Numbered from the stretch's first letter, positions 32,539-41,086 are shown. The stretch: DNA of 45,374 nt from JBBSTY01 sp038235385 (GCA_038235385.1 JBBSTY010000010.1:1-45374), one strand, 5' to 3'. Translations and numbers: made by a program. Notes: generated from the sequence alone by a model not told the origin.

Positions 32539-33745
32539 CCGGCGGCGCCGGTGCCGGCACCTCGGGTCGTTCGGGTTCGATGATGCGGGCCAGGTAGAGG
32601 TCGCGCACCGCGATGGCCTGGCGGATGTCCACCACGATCTCGTCGTAGAACTCGTCGCGGTAGGTGCTGTCGGTGAGCGCGGCCACGGTGAACTGCAGCC
32701 CGGCCACCGCGGCGATGAAGATGGCGGTGCGCACGAGCTCGCCGCTCACCACCAGCTCGTTGCCGCCGAGAGTCCACGAGGCGATCCCCTCCAGGTGCGT
32801 GGAGCCGGTCCACTGCTCCACGGTGGAGGGCACGATGGTGAACATGCCGAACAGCACGTAGAAGAGCCCGATGGCGGCGGTGACGAGCAGGATCTGGATG
32901 GACTGGCTGGCGAAGAGCACCAGGCCGACGTTCACCCGGGCCCGGCGGCCGAGGCGCACGACGGCGGGAGGCTCGACGAGGCCACCGGTGTCGACCTCGC
33001 CCACCGGCGTGCCCTCGGCCCGTGCTGCGATGTCGGCCCACGACTCGAAGGTGGACATCGCCTGGAGCTCGCGGGGGAACCGCAGCAGCACGAACGCCGA
33101 GCCGACCGCCACGAGGATGCCCAGCGAGCAGGCGAGGAAGAGCGGCGGCAGGTCGTCGATGATCTTCCACACCTCGGCGTTGAAGAACATGAACATGGTG
33201 AACAGCAAGAGCAGCGGGAGCGACCGCACGAACAGGTTGGTGACGTTGCGGGCCTGCTTGACCATCTGGACGATCGCCCAGCGGGTCATCGGCACCATCC
33301 CGTAGCCGACGACCACGAACACCACGAGCAGGAGGAACAGGTTCCCGAGCGCGATGTCGATCGCCTGGGCCACCTGGAGACCGCCGACGGCGTAGGGGAT
33401 GATCGCCGGCACCACCACGAAGGCGGCCAGCTCGACCGTCCCGATGGTGTCGGGACGCTGGAACGGCCGGCGGCCGCGCACGCGGTTGACGCCGACGAGC
33501 CCGAGCGCGGCGATGCCGACGGCGCCGACCAGCGCCAGCAGGTTCTGCCACCAGCGGAACTGCTCGTTGAGCGCGTTGAGCAGCTCGATCACGAAGACGA
33601 CGATCAGGAACCCCGACGCCCGAGTGAAGATGTCGCGGGTGGCGCTGTAGTCGGCGATGAAGTGGGGCAGGCCGCGACGCACGAACCAACGCTCGGTCGC
33701 ACGTTCGAGATCGGCCCGCGCGTCGGGTTCCAGGGGCACCGCCAT
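32531..33745 (-). CDS. Polytopic membrane protein of unknown function
   Basis: The 404-residue product has about eight membrane segments: two near residues 45-90, two near 105-155, one or two near 175-225, and after a soluble stretch two or more near 275-360. The N-terminus is cytoplasmic-looking (EPDARADLERATERWFVRRG), and the Pro-rich tail ends PEVPAPAPPVT. No transporter or enzyme motif is evident. An imperfect hairpin-like dyad, GCATCC-GG-GGATGC (33773-33786), lies 28 bases upstream and may be regulatory. The upstream neighbour is imuB on the same strand, 146 bases away, so SOS read-through cannot be excluded. Confidence 0.78.
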   Translation of the reverse strand: MAVPLEPDARADLERATERWFVRRGLPHFIADYSATRDIFTRASGFLIVVFVIELLNALNEQFRWWQNLLALVGAVGIAALGLVGVNRVRGRRPFQRPDTIGTVELAAFVVVPAIIPYAVGGLQVAQAIDIALGNLFLLLVVFVVVGYGMVPMTRWAIVQMVKQARNVTNLFVRSLPLLLLFTMFMFFNAEVWKIIDDLPPLFLACSLGILVAVGSAFVLLRFPRELQAMSTFESWADIAARAEGTPVGEVDTGGLVEPPAVVRLGRRARVNVGLVLFASQSIQILLVTAAIGLFYVLFGMFTIVPSTVEQWTGSTHLEGIASWTLGGNELVVSGELVRTAIFIAAVAGLQFTVAALTDSTYRDEFYDEIVVDIRQAIAVRDLYLARIIEPERPEVPAPAPPVT

Positions 33746-33891
33746 CGGCTCAGTCTGTTCGACGGGTCCCGGGCATCCGGGGATGCACCTGCACCTCGAC
33801 GCACCGCGCTCGCCCCCGCCGTCCAGGACCCCACCGGCACCCCGACCGGCACCCCCCGCTCAGCGCCCCCGTCCGACTCCTCCGTCACGGA

Positions 33892-35502
33892 TCAGTCGTA
33901 GGTGGCCTCGATCCACCAGCGTCCACCCTCGACCACGGCCAGGTGGGCGGTGGCGGCGACCACCACCTGGAAGCGGGCGCGGCGACGGTGGGCGGCGGGG
34001 TCCCACCAGCGCTCGTCGGCGGGCCACGGTCCGGCCCACCCCTCGATGGGTCGGGTGGGAGCGTCGCCGACCGCGAGGGTGACCGGGGGCGCGCGGAGCA
34101 GGCCGCGGCCGTCGACCCCCACCGACCCGCCGTGCTCGTCGCGCACGTCGGCGGGGATGGGCTCGGGGTGCACCAGCGCCGGCGCCGGCGCCGGGATGCG
34201 ACCAGGCCACGGGGCCACCACCCAGTCGGGCCGGGTGGCGGGACGGGGCTCGGTGAGATCGACCGCGGCGGCGGGCACCAGGGTGAGCTGCTCGGCCGGG
34301 CCGCGGCCGCCCCGCCACTCGGGCACCAGCACCGCATCGGGACCGAGCAGGCCCTGCACCCGAGCGAGGGCCCGGCCGGCACGGGTGTCGGCCTCGGTCT
34401 CGCCGCCCCAGAACCCGAGCTGGCGGCCGCGGGCGGGCACCACCTCGTCGGGGGTGAGGCGGAGCAGGGTGACGCCCGCGGTCGGGCGGGTGGACCCCGA
34501 TGCGGTGGGCGCCCCGGACGCCTGCAGCCACCCCTCGAGCTGCCAACGCACCCGATCGGTGACCGCGCCGGCGGTGAGGGTGCCCTCGTAGCGCCACGCC
34601 CGCTCGATGGCCTCGCCGTGGTCGGTCTCGGCGGCGATGAGCACCCGGGTGCACGACAGCCCGCGGCTGGCCAGGTTGTCGAACAGCTCGTCGGCCAGGG
34701 ACTTGGCCACGAAAGCGGCGATGTCGATCCGTTCGGCCGGCGGGTCGAGCACGGCGGTGACCACGAGATCCGCCGGCGGTTCGCACGCATCGAGCGGGTG
34801 CTCGTCGAGGCCCCGGGCCCGGCGATGCGCCACCAGGCCCTCGCGCCCGAAGCGGGCCACCACATCGACCGTCGCCAGCGCGGCCACCGACGCGAGGGTG
34901 CGCAGGCCGAGACGGGCGAAGACGTCGGCGAGCTCGCGATGGTCGAGCGTGGCGACGGGGAACGGCGCCAGGAAGGCGGGCGAGGTGCCGGGCGGGACCA
35001 CGGTGATGGGGGATGCGCCGGCAGCGTGGGCGTCGTCGCTCATCTGCGCGGCGAGGGTGGCGGCGAAGGCGCCGTCGGCCACCCCGATGCGCACCGATCC
35101 GGGCCACCCCATGCCCTCGAGCACGTCGTGGACGCGGTCGTGCACCTGTTCGGCCAGGGCCTGGTCGCCCCCGAAGTACCGGGACGGTCCGAGTGTGGCG
35201 AACGTGCAGGCACCGGGACGGGTGAGCTCGATGCGGGGGGTGAACTCCTCGACCGCCTGCACCACCGCCTCGAACCGGCGGGCGTCGCGGCGTTCGTCGC
35301 GCTCGATCACCACCAGCGCCGGCGACCGACCCTGCGCCTCGCGCCGACGATGGCCCACCTGCACCCCGTCGGCCCGTGCCGCCGGCGAGCACGCCACCAC
35401 CCGGTTGGCGTGGAGCACCGCGGCGGGTTCGTGGGGTCTCGCCCCCGCCGCCGCCACCGGCCAGTCGTGGCAGCGCACCACCATCGCCCGCGGCGGGCTC
35501 AT
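33892..35502 (-). CDS. imuB: Inactive Y-family polymerase homologue ImuB
   Basis: The 536-residue Y-family-like protein begins PPRAMVVRCHDWPVAAAG, where the usual catalytic acids of DinB are not preserved. It shows the palm/fingers signature PAAVLHANRVVACSPAARAD, FTPRIELTRPGACTFATLGP and GMGWPGSVRIGVADG, and a little-finger region around 260-350 (DPPAERIDIAAFVAKSLADE). ImuB is thought to be a non-catalytic adaptor that links DnaE2 and ImuA' to the beta clamp. The ATG overlaps the imuA' stop as ATGA (35499-35502), giving tight coupling. The clamp-binding motif was not located with confidence. Confidence 0.88.
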   Translation of the reverse strand: MSPPRAMVVRCHDWPVAAAGARPHEPAAVLHANRVVACSPAARADGVQVGHRRREAQGRSPALVVIERDERRDARRFEAVVQAVEEFTPRIELTRPGACTFATLGPSRYFGGDQALAEQVHDRVHDVLEGMGWPGSVRIGVADGAFAATLAAQMSDDAHAAGASPITVVPPGTSPAFLAPFPVATLDHRELADVFARLGLRTLASVAALATVDVVARFGREGLVAHRRARGLDEHPLDACEPPADLVVTAVLDPPAERIDIAAFVAKSLADELFDNLASRGLSCTRVLIAAETDHGEAIERAWRYEGTLTAGAVTDRVRWQLEGWLQASGAPTASGSTRPTAGVTLLRLTPDEVVPARGRQLGFWGGETEADTRAGRALARVQGLLGPDAVLVPEWRGGRGPAEQLTLVPAAAVDLTEPRPATRPDWVVAPWPGRIPAPAPALVHPEPIPADVRDEHGGSVGVDGRGLLRAPPVTLAVGDAPTRPIEGWAGPWPADERWWDPAAHRRRARFQVVVAATAHLAVVEGGRWWIEATYD

Positions 35503-36482
35503 CCCCACCCCACCGACCACGGCGCGTCCTCCTCCCCTGCCACCATGCGTCGCCCCGCGTCGCCTGGCACCGCGTCGCTACGCATGTTCGGGGGGAGTTC
35601 GGCGGTGGCGATCGCGGCGTGCAACCCGGGCAGCCACAGGTCCAGGCGGCGGGGACGAGACGCGCCGCGCCGACCGACGGCCTCGACGGTGAGCCGGCGC
35701 GTCCGGAGGTGACCGGCGCCGCGGCTCAGCCCCTCCCACCGCGAGCCGGTGACGACGAGGCGGACATCGGCGTCGAGGGTCGTCGCCGGACCGGTGGCGT
35801 CGAACGGGGTGAGCTGGATCAGGACCGAGCCGCGCTCGCGGGCCCGAGCGGTCAACCGGCGCACCTCGCCGAGCCGGGCGGCGGGGGGAACCGGGATCAG
35901 CACGAGGTCGAACGCCCCGACCAGCGCGGCGACCGCCGTGGCCCACTGCTCGGGTGGCGGGGTGGCGATCACCGCCACGCGCTCGAGCGAGATGCCCGCC
36001 TCGGCCACCGCGGCGAGCCCGACCATCGGCAAGCCGACCATCGCCGTCCACGACCCCTGGGCCGAGGCGGCCACCACCAACGACAGCGCCAGCGCGGTGG
36101 CGCCCCCGAGGACACCCACGGGAGCGACCCCACCAGCCCCACCAGACCCACCGACCGAGACGATGCTCCCCCGTCGCAGCGCACCATCGGGCAACAGCGG
36201 CGCCACCTCGTCGAGGACCGCCAGCACCTGCTCACGGGCGAGCGTCACCGGGGCCACCCGAGCGGCGGCCTCGATCAGGTCCCGAGGATCACCGGCGCGA
36301 CGGCGCGATCGCTCCCCGTCGGCCGGGATCGCCGCCCGGCTCGCCTCGTCCTCGAGCGCGGCGAGGTGGAGGCGGGCCGCATGGAGCTCGGCGGCCTCCT
36401 CGGGCACCAACCCGTCCGCCAGCTCGTCGGCGATCTCGTCGTCGGACACCGATGGCACGAGCGGGGACGACACGGACAGCAT
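35499..36482 (-). CDS. imuA': Mutasome protein ImuA' (RecA-like)
   Basis: The 327-residue product resembles the actinobacterial ImuA' protein, a RecA-fold relative without a complete ATPase. ALRRGSIVSVGGSGGAGGVA sits where a Walker A would be but lacks the GKT ending. Then come TAMVGLPMVGLAAVAEAGIS, FDLVLIPVPPAARLGEVRRL and RARERGSVLIQL. It acts with ImuB and DnaE2 in damage-induced mutagenesis. A LexA box lies 11 bases upstream, with TACTGG (36487-36492) between. That spacing is short for the ATG at 36482, so initiation could also occur at the GTG three codons further in (36473). The product is coupled to imuB by an ATGA overlap. Confidence 0.85.
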   Translation of the reverse strand: MLSVSSPLVPSVSDDEIADELADGLVPEEAAELHAARLHLAALEDEASRAAIPADGERSRRRAGDPRDLIEAAARVAPVTLAREQVLAVLDEVAPLLPDGALRRGSIVSVGGSGGAGGVAPVGVLGGATALALSLVVAASAQGSWTAMVGLPMVGLAAVAEAGISLERVAVIATPPPEQWATAVAALVGAFDLVLIPVPPAARLGEVRRLTARARERGSVLIQLTPFDATGPATTLDADVRLVVTGSRWEGLSRGAGHLRTRRLTVEAVGRRGASRPRRLDLWLPGLHAAIATAELPPNMRSDAVPGDAGRRMVAGEEDAPWSVGWG

Positions 36483-36492
36483 CGTCCCAGTA

Positions 36493-36508
36493 TCGAACAC
36501 CTGTTCGA
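36493..36508. promoter_or_regulatory. LexA (SOS) box of imuA'-imuB
   Basis: TCGAACACCTGTTCGA is an imperfect-core dyad with five-base CGAAC/GTTCG arms plus matching flanking T/A. On the coding strand, the 14-base core and the one-base gap to the TACTG of the -10 element are the same as at dnaE2. This indicates joint control by LexA. Confidence 0.9.
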
Positions 36509-36525
36509 TGCTGGCAACCGGATGA

Positions 36526-36852
36526 TCAGTCGGTGCCGGCGCCCTCGGGCATGACGACCTCGACCCCGGGACCGTAGAAGATGAACATCTCCTCGATGAG
36601 CTCCTTGATCCCCGACGGCGGGGAGGCATCGCCGAGCTGCACCGTGATGATGTTGCCGTGCAGCGACACCGAGGCGATGCCCCCGCGGGCGAAGAGGCGA
36701 CGGGCCAGCTCCGCCGACCACTTGGGACCGACGGCATCATCGACCGAGCGGAAGGCCTCGTGGCCGGTGCCGGTGAGGGGTCGGTTGGTCTCGAAGCGCA
36801 CCACGCCGGGCGTGGACGATGGCTTCTCGATGACGGTGACGGGCTGTCCCAT
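36526..36852 (-). CDS. Nfu/NifU N-terminal-domain-like small protein
   Basis: The 108-residue cytoplasmic protein resembles the Nfu_N domain: VTVIEKPSSTPGVVRFETNR, then HEAFRSVDDAVGPKWSAELA, RLFARGGIASVSLHGNIITV and KELIEEMFIFYGPG. It lacks the Cys-x2-Cys C-terminal domain that carries the iron-sulfur cluster in full Nfu proteins, so a scaffold or carrier role is only a family-based guess. It lies 43 bases upstream of imuA' on the same strand, with the LexA box between, and 12 bases downstream of the next gene. TAGGCT (36862-36867) is nine bases before the ATG. Confidence 0.7.
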   Translation of the reverse strand: MGQPVTVIEKPSSTPGVVRFETNRPLTGTGHEAFRSVDDAVGPKWSAELARRLFARGGIASVSLHGNIITVQLGDASPPSGIKELIEEMFIFYGPGVEVVMPEGAGTD

Positions 36853-36864
36853 AGCGGCGTGAGC

Positions 36865-37401
36865 CTACCGGCCGACGTTCGCGGCGGGCGAAACGGCGCG
36901 TGCCGCAGCCCCATCGATCGACCCTGCCGACCCGGACGAACCCGCGGACCCAGCCGAACCCACTGACCCCGACGACCCCGACAACCCCGATCGCGACGAT
37001 CCGATCGGGGCGGGCCCGGCGCGCCGCCAGGTGAGCACCGCCAGCACCACCGACAGCACCCCCAGGGCGACGTGGACCACCTTGAAGCCGACGACGTGGC
37101 CGGGGTCGGCGACGATGAGCGGGATGCGCACCGCCCACACGGCGACGGTGGCGCCGGCGACAACTCGCAGGACGAGGGTCTCGGTCGGTGCGAAGTCCCG
37201 CGCTCGGGCCCGCACCAGGATCGCTGCGGCGGCGACCGCGCCGATCAGGAGCGCGCCGGCAGTGACGGTGGAGACCAGCTTGGCGGTGGTCGACTCCTCG
37301 CTGGTGGGCGCCCAGGCGTTCAGGATGCGGGTGACCCAGATGAACCCGGACCAGATGATGAACAGCGGGATCGGCCACCGACGACGGAGCAGGTGCGACA
37401 T
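36865..37401 (-). CDS. Four-segment membrane protein with Ser/Gly tail
   Basis: The 178-residue product has membrane segments at about 10-28, 42-62, 80-98 and 108-125, followed by a low-complexity tail of Gly-Ser repeats (SGSSGSVGSAGSAGSSGSAG) and an Ala-rich end. The family is not recognised; the layout resembles small DUF-type integral membrane proteins. TACCGT (37409-37414), seven bases before the ATG, marks a leaderless promoter that probably also serves the small Nfu-like gene 12 bases downstream. Confidence 0.72.
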   Translation of the reverse strand: MSHLLRRRWPIPLFIIWSGFIWVTRILNAWAPTSEESTTAKLVSTVTAGALLIGAVAAAAILVRARARDFAPTETLVLRVVAGATVAVWAVRIPLIVADPGHVVGFKVVHVALGVLSVVLAVLTWRRAGPAPIGSSRSGLSGSSGSVGSAGSAGSSGSAGSIDGAAARAVSPAANVGR

Positions 37402-37456
37402 GGCTCCGACGGTACCGGCCCGGCCCCGATGAGCAGAATCGGTCGGCGCGAGCTAT

Positions 37457-37474
37457 CTTGACCGTGCAGTCAAG
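37457..37474. promoter_or_regulatory. TTGAC/GTCAA dyad upstream of the acyl-CoA dehydrogenase
   Basis: CTTGAC-CGTGCA-GTCAAG has two perfect six-base arms around six bases. It lies between divergent genes, 138 bases before the acyl-CoA dehydrogenase start and 56 bases from the membrane-protein start. TetR-family repressors of fatty-acid catabolism often use TTGAC...GTCAA operators; no such regulator is encoded in this window. Confidence 0.5.
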
Positions 37475-37611
37475 TTTGGTCCGAGGCCGGCACCACCCAA
37501 CCTCGGCGGCTCCTCGGTCGTCGACCGCGGGAGCCGCTGATGCGGGTGGGCCGGACCCCGGATCGTCGGCCGACCGCATCGGACCACGTGGGAACCAAGG
37601 GGAACCTCGCC

Positions 37612-38883
37612 ATGCCCGACATCTCGCTCGACGACTTCCGCGCCGAGGTCACCGACTTCTTCGAGGCCAACGCCACGAAGAAGGAGGACAAGGCCACCGA
37701 GTTCGTGTGGGGCGAGGGCAGCGACGACGTCGGCCTGTTCGAGGAGACCGACGCCGAGACCGAGGCGCAGGACCTGAAGGCGGCCCAGGCGTGGCGCGCC
37801 ACGCGCTTCGATGCCGGCCTGGGGTGGATCACCGGTCCCGAGGAGTTCGGCGGGCGCAGCCTCACCTCCGCCCACGACCGCGTGTTCGGATCGGTCGAGG
37901 CCCGGTACGAGACCCCGAACCAGAGCTTCTTCGGCATCGGGCTCGGCATGGTGGCGCCCACCATCAACGCCCACGCCACCCAGGAGGTCAAGGACGCCTA
38001 CCTGAAGAAGATGTACCGGGCCGACATCGTCGGCTGCCAGCTCTTCAGCGAGCCCGGTGCCGGGAGCGACCTCGCGTCGATGGTCACCAAGGCCGAGCGC
38101 GACGGCGACGAGTGGCTCATCACCGGTCAGAAGGTCTGGACCTCGGGCGCCCACTACGCGGACATCGGCGAGATCATCTGCCGCACCGACGTCGACCTGC
38201 CCAAGCACGCCGGGCTCACCGGCTTCGTGGTGGACATGAAGGCGCCCGGCGTCGACATCCGCCCGCTGCGCCAGATGACCGGCGGGGCGAACTTCAACGA
38301 GGTGTTCTTCACCGAGGTCCGCGTCCCCGACAGCCACCGCCTCGGCGACGTCAACCAGGGCTGGACCGTCGCGCTCACCACGCTCATGAACGAACGGGCC
38401 TCGATCGGCGCCGGTGGCGCCGGCGGCGGGGCCGGGCTCGCCAGCGTTGCCCGCATGCGCGAGATGGTGCGCCACTTCGGCCTCGATCAGGACCCGGTCA
38501 TCCGCCAGCGCCTGGCCGACGTCTACATCAACTTCCAGGTCGCCAAGTACACCAACCAGCGGGCCCTCGACAAGATCAAGTCCGGTCAGCTCCCGGGCCC
38601 GGAGATGTCGATCGCCAAGCTCTCGCTCACCAACAACCTGACGAACCTGGCCACCTTCATGGCCGAGGTCCTCGGGCCACGGCTCCAGGCCGACACCGGC
38701 GAGTGGGGCACCTACGAGTGGAACAAGTTCCTCTGCGGTGTCCCCGGCATGAAGGTCGCCGGCGGCACCGACGAGGTCATGAAGAACATCGTCGGCGAGC
38801 GCGTCCTCGGGCTCCCCAAGGACGCCGGTATCGACTCGAAGACCCCGTTCCGGGACCTCAAGGTCGGCACCCTCGACGCCTGA
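37612..38883 (+). CDS. Acyl-CoA dehydrogenase
   Basis: The 423-residue product shows the ACAD fold: GCQLFSEPGAGSDLASMVTK and WLITGQKVWTSGAHYADIG (FAD-binding middle domain), RQMTGGANFNEVFFTEVRVP, then the C-terminal helical domain ending GTDEVMKNIVGERVLGLPKD. It oxidises an acyl-CoA to the 2-enoyl-CoA with FAD, passing electrons to an electron-transfer flavoprotein. Chain length or branched/steroid preference cannot be read. An N-terminal charged stretch (about 20-60, ANATKKEDKATEFVWGEGSD) is longer than in short-chain enzymes. The ATG follows AAGGGGA at somewhat long spacing. The upstream TTGAC/GTCAA dyad may control it. Confidence 0.9.
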   Translation: MPDISLDDFRAEVTDFFEANATKKEDKATEFVWGEGSDDVGLFEETDAETEAQDLKAAQAWRATRFDAGLGWITGPEEFGGRSLTSAHDRVFGSVEARYETPNQSFFGIGLGMVAPTINAHATQEVKDAYLKKMYRADIVGCQLFSEPGAGSDLASMVTKAERDGDEWLITGQKVWTSGAHYADIGEIICRTDVDLPKHAGLTGFVVDMKAPGVDIRPLRQMTGGANFNEVFFTEVRVPDSHRLGDVNQGWTVALTTLMNERASIGAGGAGGGAGLASVARMREMVRHFGLDQDPVIRQRLADVYINFQVAKYTNQRALDKIKSGQLPGPEMSIAKLSLTNNLTNLATFMAEVLGPRLQADTGEWGTYEWNKFLCGVPGMKVAGGTDEVMKNIVGERVLGLPKDAGIDSKTPFRDLKVGTLDA

Positions 38884-38904
38884 CGGCCACCCGCCGCCCC
38901 GTGA

Positions 38905-40152
38905 TCAGGGAGCGACGACTGCGGCCTCGACGCCGAGGCTCAGCGTGCCCGCCCCGAAGGCGCTGGCGCCTTCGCGTGGCTTGGTCGGCGCGAGGCGCAC
39001 AGCCACCGTGCCCGAGGTCGGGTGGATGGCGATGATCTGGCCGCCGAGACCGAGCGCCCAGAACACGTCGTCGGGTGCGCCCGCCACCATCTGGCCGGCC
39101 TGGGCGTCGCCGGGTGCGCTGCCCGTCGTGGCCTGGTCGCCACCGGCCCCGACACCCGGCCGGTTGAGCCACCACAAGTAGCCGTAGGAGCCGTTGAGGG
39201 GCTGGGATGCCTGGCCGGTGGCGTCGTCGACCCACGCCTCGGACACGATCTGGTCGCCGCCCCAGTTGCCCCGGTTGAGCATGAGCACCCCGAAGCGGGC
39301 CATGTCGCGACACGTCGACTGCAGGCCCATGAAGGTGAGGGTGTTGCCGGTCGCGTCCTTGGTCATGGTCGAGTCGGCCATGCCGATCGGACCGAGGAGC
39401 TTCTCCTGGGCGAACTCGGCCGGGCTCGTGCCGGTCGCCTTCGTCAGCACCCGGTCGAGCGTCTGGATGGCCGAGTTGTTGTACTCCCACGTGGTGCCGG
39501 GGGGCGCGTCCTGGCCGAGGTCGATGGCGAACTGCGTCTTGTCCGCCGCGCCGCCCGCCATCTTCAGGTAGTCGGTCTCGTAGTCCCAGTGGCGCCCGGA
39601 GTCGTTGGCGAGGAGGTTGCGGACGGTGATGTCCGCCGACGGGGTGCCCGCCCACTCGACGATGGAGTCGGTGGCCAGGTCGTCCACGCTGAGCAGGCCC
39701 TCGTCCTGGGCGATGCCGACGAGGGTGCTGGAGTACGACTTGGTCGCCGACCACACCTCCTGGGGCGTGGCCGCATCGGTCCCGGAGTAGTAGTCCTCCT
39801 CGACGATCTTGCCCTCTCGCACGACGACCAGGCAGTTGGAGCCGCCCGCCTCGGCCTGGGCCGACAGCTCGTCGAGCTTGGCCGCGTCCAGCCCGACCGA
39901 CGCCGGGTCAGCCGTGTCCCACTCGGCGCCGGGCACCGGGCGACCCGCCGGAGCGTCCGACGTCGCCGAGGTACCCGACGTGGTCGGTGCGCTCGTCCCG
40001 GTCGGGGCGGCGGTGGTGGCGGGCGCAGCGCCGCCGGTGGCGGTGTCCGATCCGCTCGAGCACGCGCCGGCGACGAGCACCAGTGCGATCGTCGCTGCTG
40101 CCGCGGCTCGGGCGCCGCGCCCGCGCCGCTCCGCACCGGTCTGCTGGTTCAC
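38905..40152 (-). CDS. Serine hydrolase lipoprotein (class C beta-lactamase fold)
   Basis: The 415-residue product has a lipobox LVAGAC (Cys31), a long Thr/Ala/Pro linker and a penicillin-binding-type transpeptidase fold. The nucleophile motif SATK is at 135-138 and the second motif YNN at 224-226; the third-motif equivalent lies near GGQIIAIHP. GKIVEEDYYSGTDAATPQEV and the LGPIGMADSTM segment are typical of esterase EstB-like or D-aminopeptidase-like proteins. It acts outside the membrane on an ester or amide; true beta-lactamase activity is not implied. GTG 40152 follows GGGGGAGAT by about seven bases, which sets the start. Confidence 0.87.
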   Translation of the reverse strand: MNQQTGAERRGRGARAAAAATIALVLVAGACSSGSDTATGGAAPATTAAPTGTSAPTTSGTSATSDAPAGRPVPGAEWDTADPASVGLDAAKLDELSAQAEAGGSNCLVVVREGKIVEEDYYSGTDAATPQEVWSATKSYSSTLVGIAQDEGLLSVDDLATDSIVEWAGTPSADITVRNLLANDSGRHWDYETDYLKMAGGAADKTQFAIDLGQDAPPGTTWEYNNSAIQTLDRVLTKATGTSPAEFAQEKLLGPIGMADSTMTKDATGNTLTFMGLQSTCRDMARFGVLMLNRGNWGGDQIVSEAWVDDATGQASQPLNGSYGYLWWLNRPGVGAGGDQATTGSAPGDAQAGQMVAGAPDDVFWALGLGGQIIAIHPTSGTVAVRLAPTKPREGASAFGAGTLSLGVEAAVVAP

Positions 40153-40234
40153 CGTGATCTCCCCCGTCGTCGCGCCCCCTGGTCGGCGGCGGCCCCGATC
40201 TGTGCCCGGATGGTACCGACGCTGGCGGGTGCGG

Positions 40235-41035
40235 TCAGGTCGGGCCGGGCCGGGCCCCGGGCACGGCCGGGTCGAACAGCGACAGTTGGGCCGTGGCCGG
40301 CAGAACCCGGGGACAGCCGGCCCACGGCAGGTGGTCCATGAACACCCACGTGCGGCGGTGGATCGACGACGGGCCCATGCCGGCGAGGAACGCCTTGTGC
40401 TTGGGGCACGGGTAGCCCTTGTTGCGGTCGAACTCGTAGCCCGGGTAGTGCTCGGCCTCGGCGCGCATGATGCGGTCCCGGGTGACCTTGGCCAGGATCG
40501 AGGCCGAGGCGATCGACAGACAGGTGGCGTCGCCCCGCACGACGGTCTGCACGTTCGACCCGCCGACGAAGTTCCAGTTGCCGTCGATGAGGACCTGGTC
40601 GGGCACCACCCCGAGACCGTCGATGGCCCGCCGGGCGGCGAGCTTCTGCGCCGCGGACATGCCGAGCTCGTCGCACTCGATCTGTGACGCGCCGCCCACC
40701 GCCCAGGCGACGCACCACGACGACACCCGACCGAACATGACCTCCCGCTCGGGCTCGGTGAGCATCTTGGAGTCCCGGACGCGGGTGAGGCGCTTGTCCC
40801 TGGGCACCACCGCGGCGCCGACCATGATCGGCCCTGCCCACGCGCCCCGGCCCACCTCGTCGACGCCCACCACGATGTCGGCACCGGCATCCCAGAGCGC
40901 CCGCTCGGCGGTGAGACCGGGAGCCTTGCCCCGGAGCGCCTTGCGCATGGGGCCGGCCGTGCGAGACCTGGTTGCCTTCGCCTGCACGGTCGGGGGGCGC
41001 CCCGCACCGGTCGTCGTGGTCCGGCCGCTCGTCAC
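40235..41035 (-). CDS. rnhB: Ribonuclease HII
   Basis: The 266-residue product carries GVDEVGRGAWAGP (first catalytic Asp-Glu), VRDSKMLTEPERE, QVLIDGNWNF (third catalytic Asp) and SILAKVTRDRIM with a further acidic residue downstream. RNase HII removes RNA from RNA/DNA hybrids and single ribonucleotides from DNA. The GTG at 41035 is seven bases after TACCGT (41043-41048). This adds a basic 29-residue leader (SGRTTTTGAGRPPTVQAKAT) ahead of MRKALRG. The ATG at 40948 is the alternative and would give 237 residues; it has neither a ribosome site nor a -10 element at the right distance. Confidence 0.88.
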   Translation of the reverse strand: MTSGRTTTTGAGRPPTVQAKATRSRTAGPMRKALRGKAPGLTAERALWDAGADIVVGVDEVGRGAWAGPIMVGAAVVPRDKRLTRVRDSKMLTEPEREVMFGRVSSWCVAWAVGGASQIECDELGMSAAQKLAARRAIDGLGVVPDQVLIDGNWNFVGGSNVQTVVRGDATCLSIASASILAKVTRDRIMRAEAEHYPGYEFDRNKGYPCPKHKAFLAGMGPSSIHRRTWVFMDHLPWAGCPRVLPATAQLSLFDPAVPGARPGPT

Positions 41036-41042
41036 CCCGGCG

Positions 41043-41048
41043 ACGGTA
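41043..41048 (-). promoter_or_regulatory. Leaderless -10 element of rnhB
   Basis: TACCGT on the minus strand, seven bases from GTG 41035, favours the longer RNase HII. The divergent gene at 41087 has its own TACGTT at 41075-41080, so two -10 elements lie back to back in 51 bases. Confidence 0.45.
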
Positions 41049-41086
41049 GCCGACACCCGACGGCGCCTCGCTGGTACGTTCGGTCC

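Noticed and set aside
38905..41007. Fusion of the serine hydrolase with upstream sequence up to 41007
   Set aside because: The lipobox signal starts at GTG 40152 behind a good ribosome site; the upstream part is antisense or out of phase with RNase HII.
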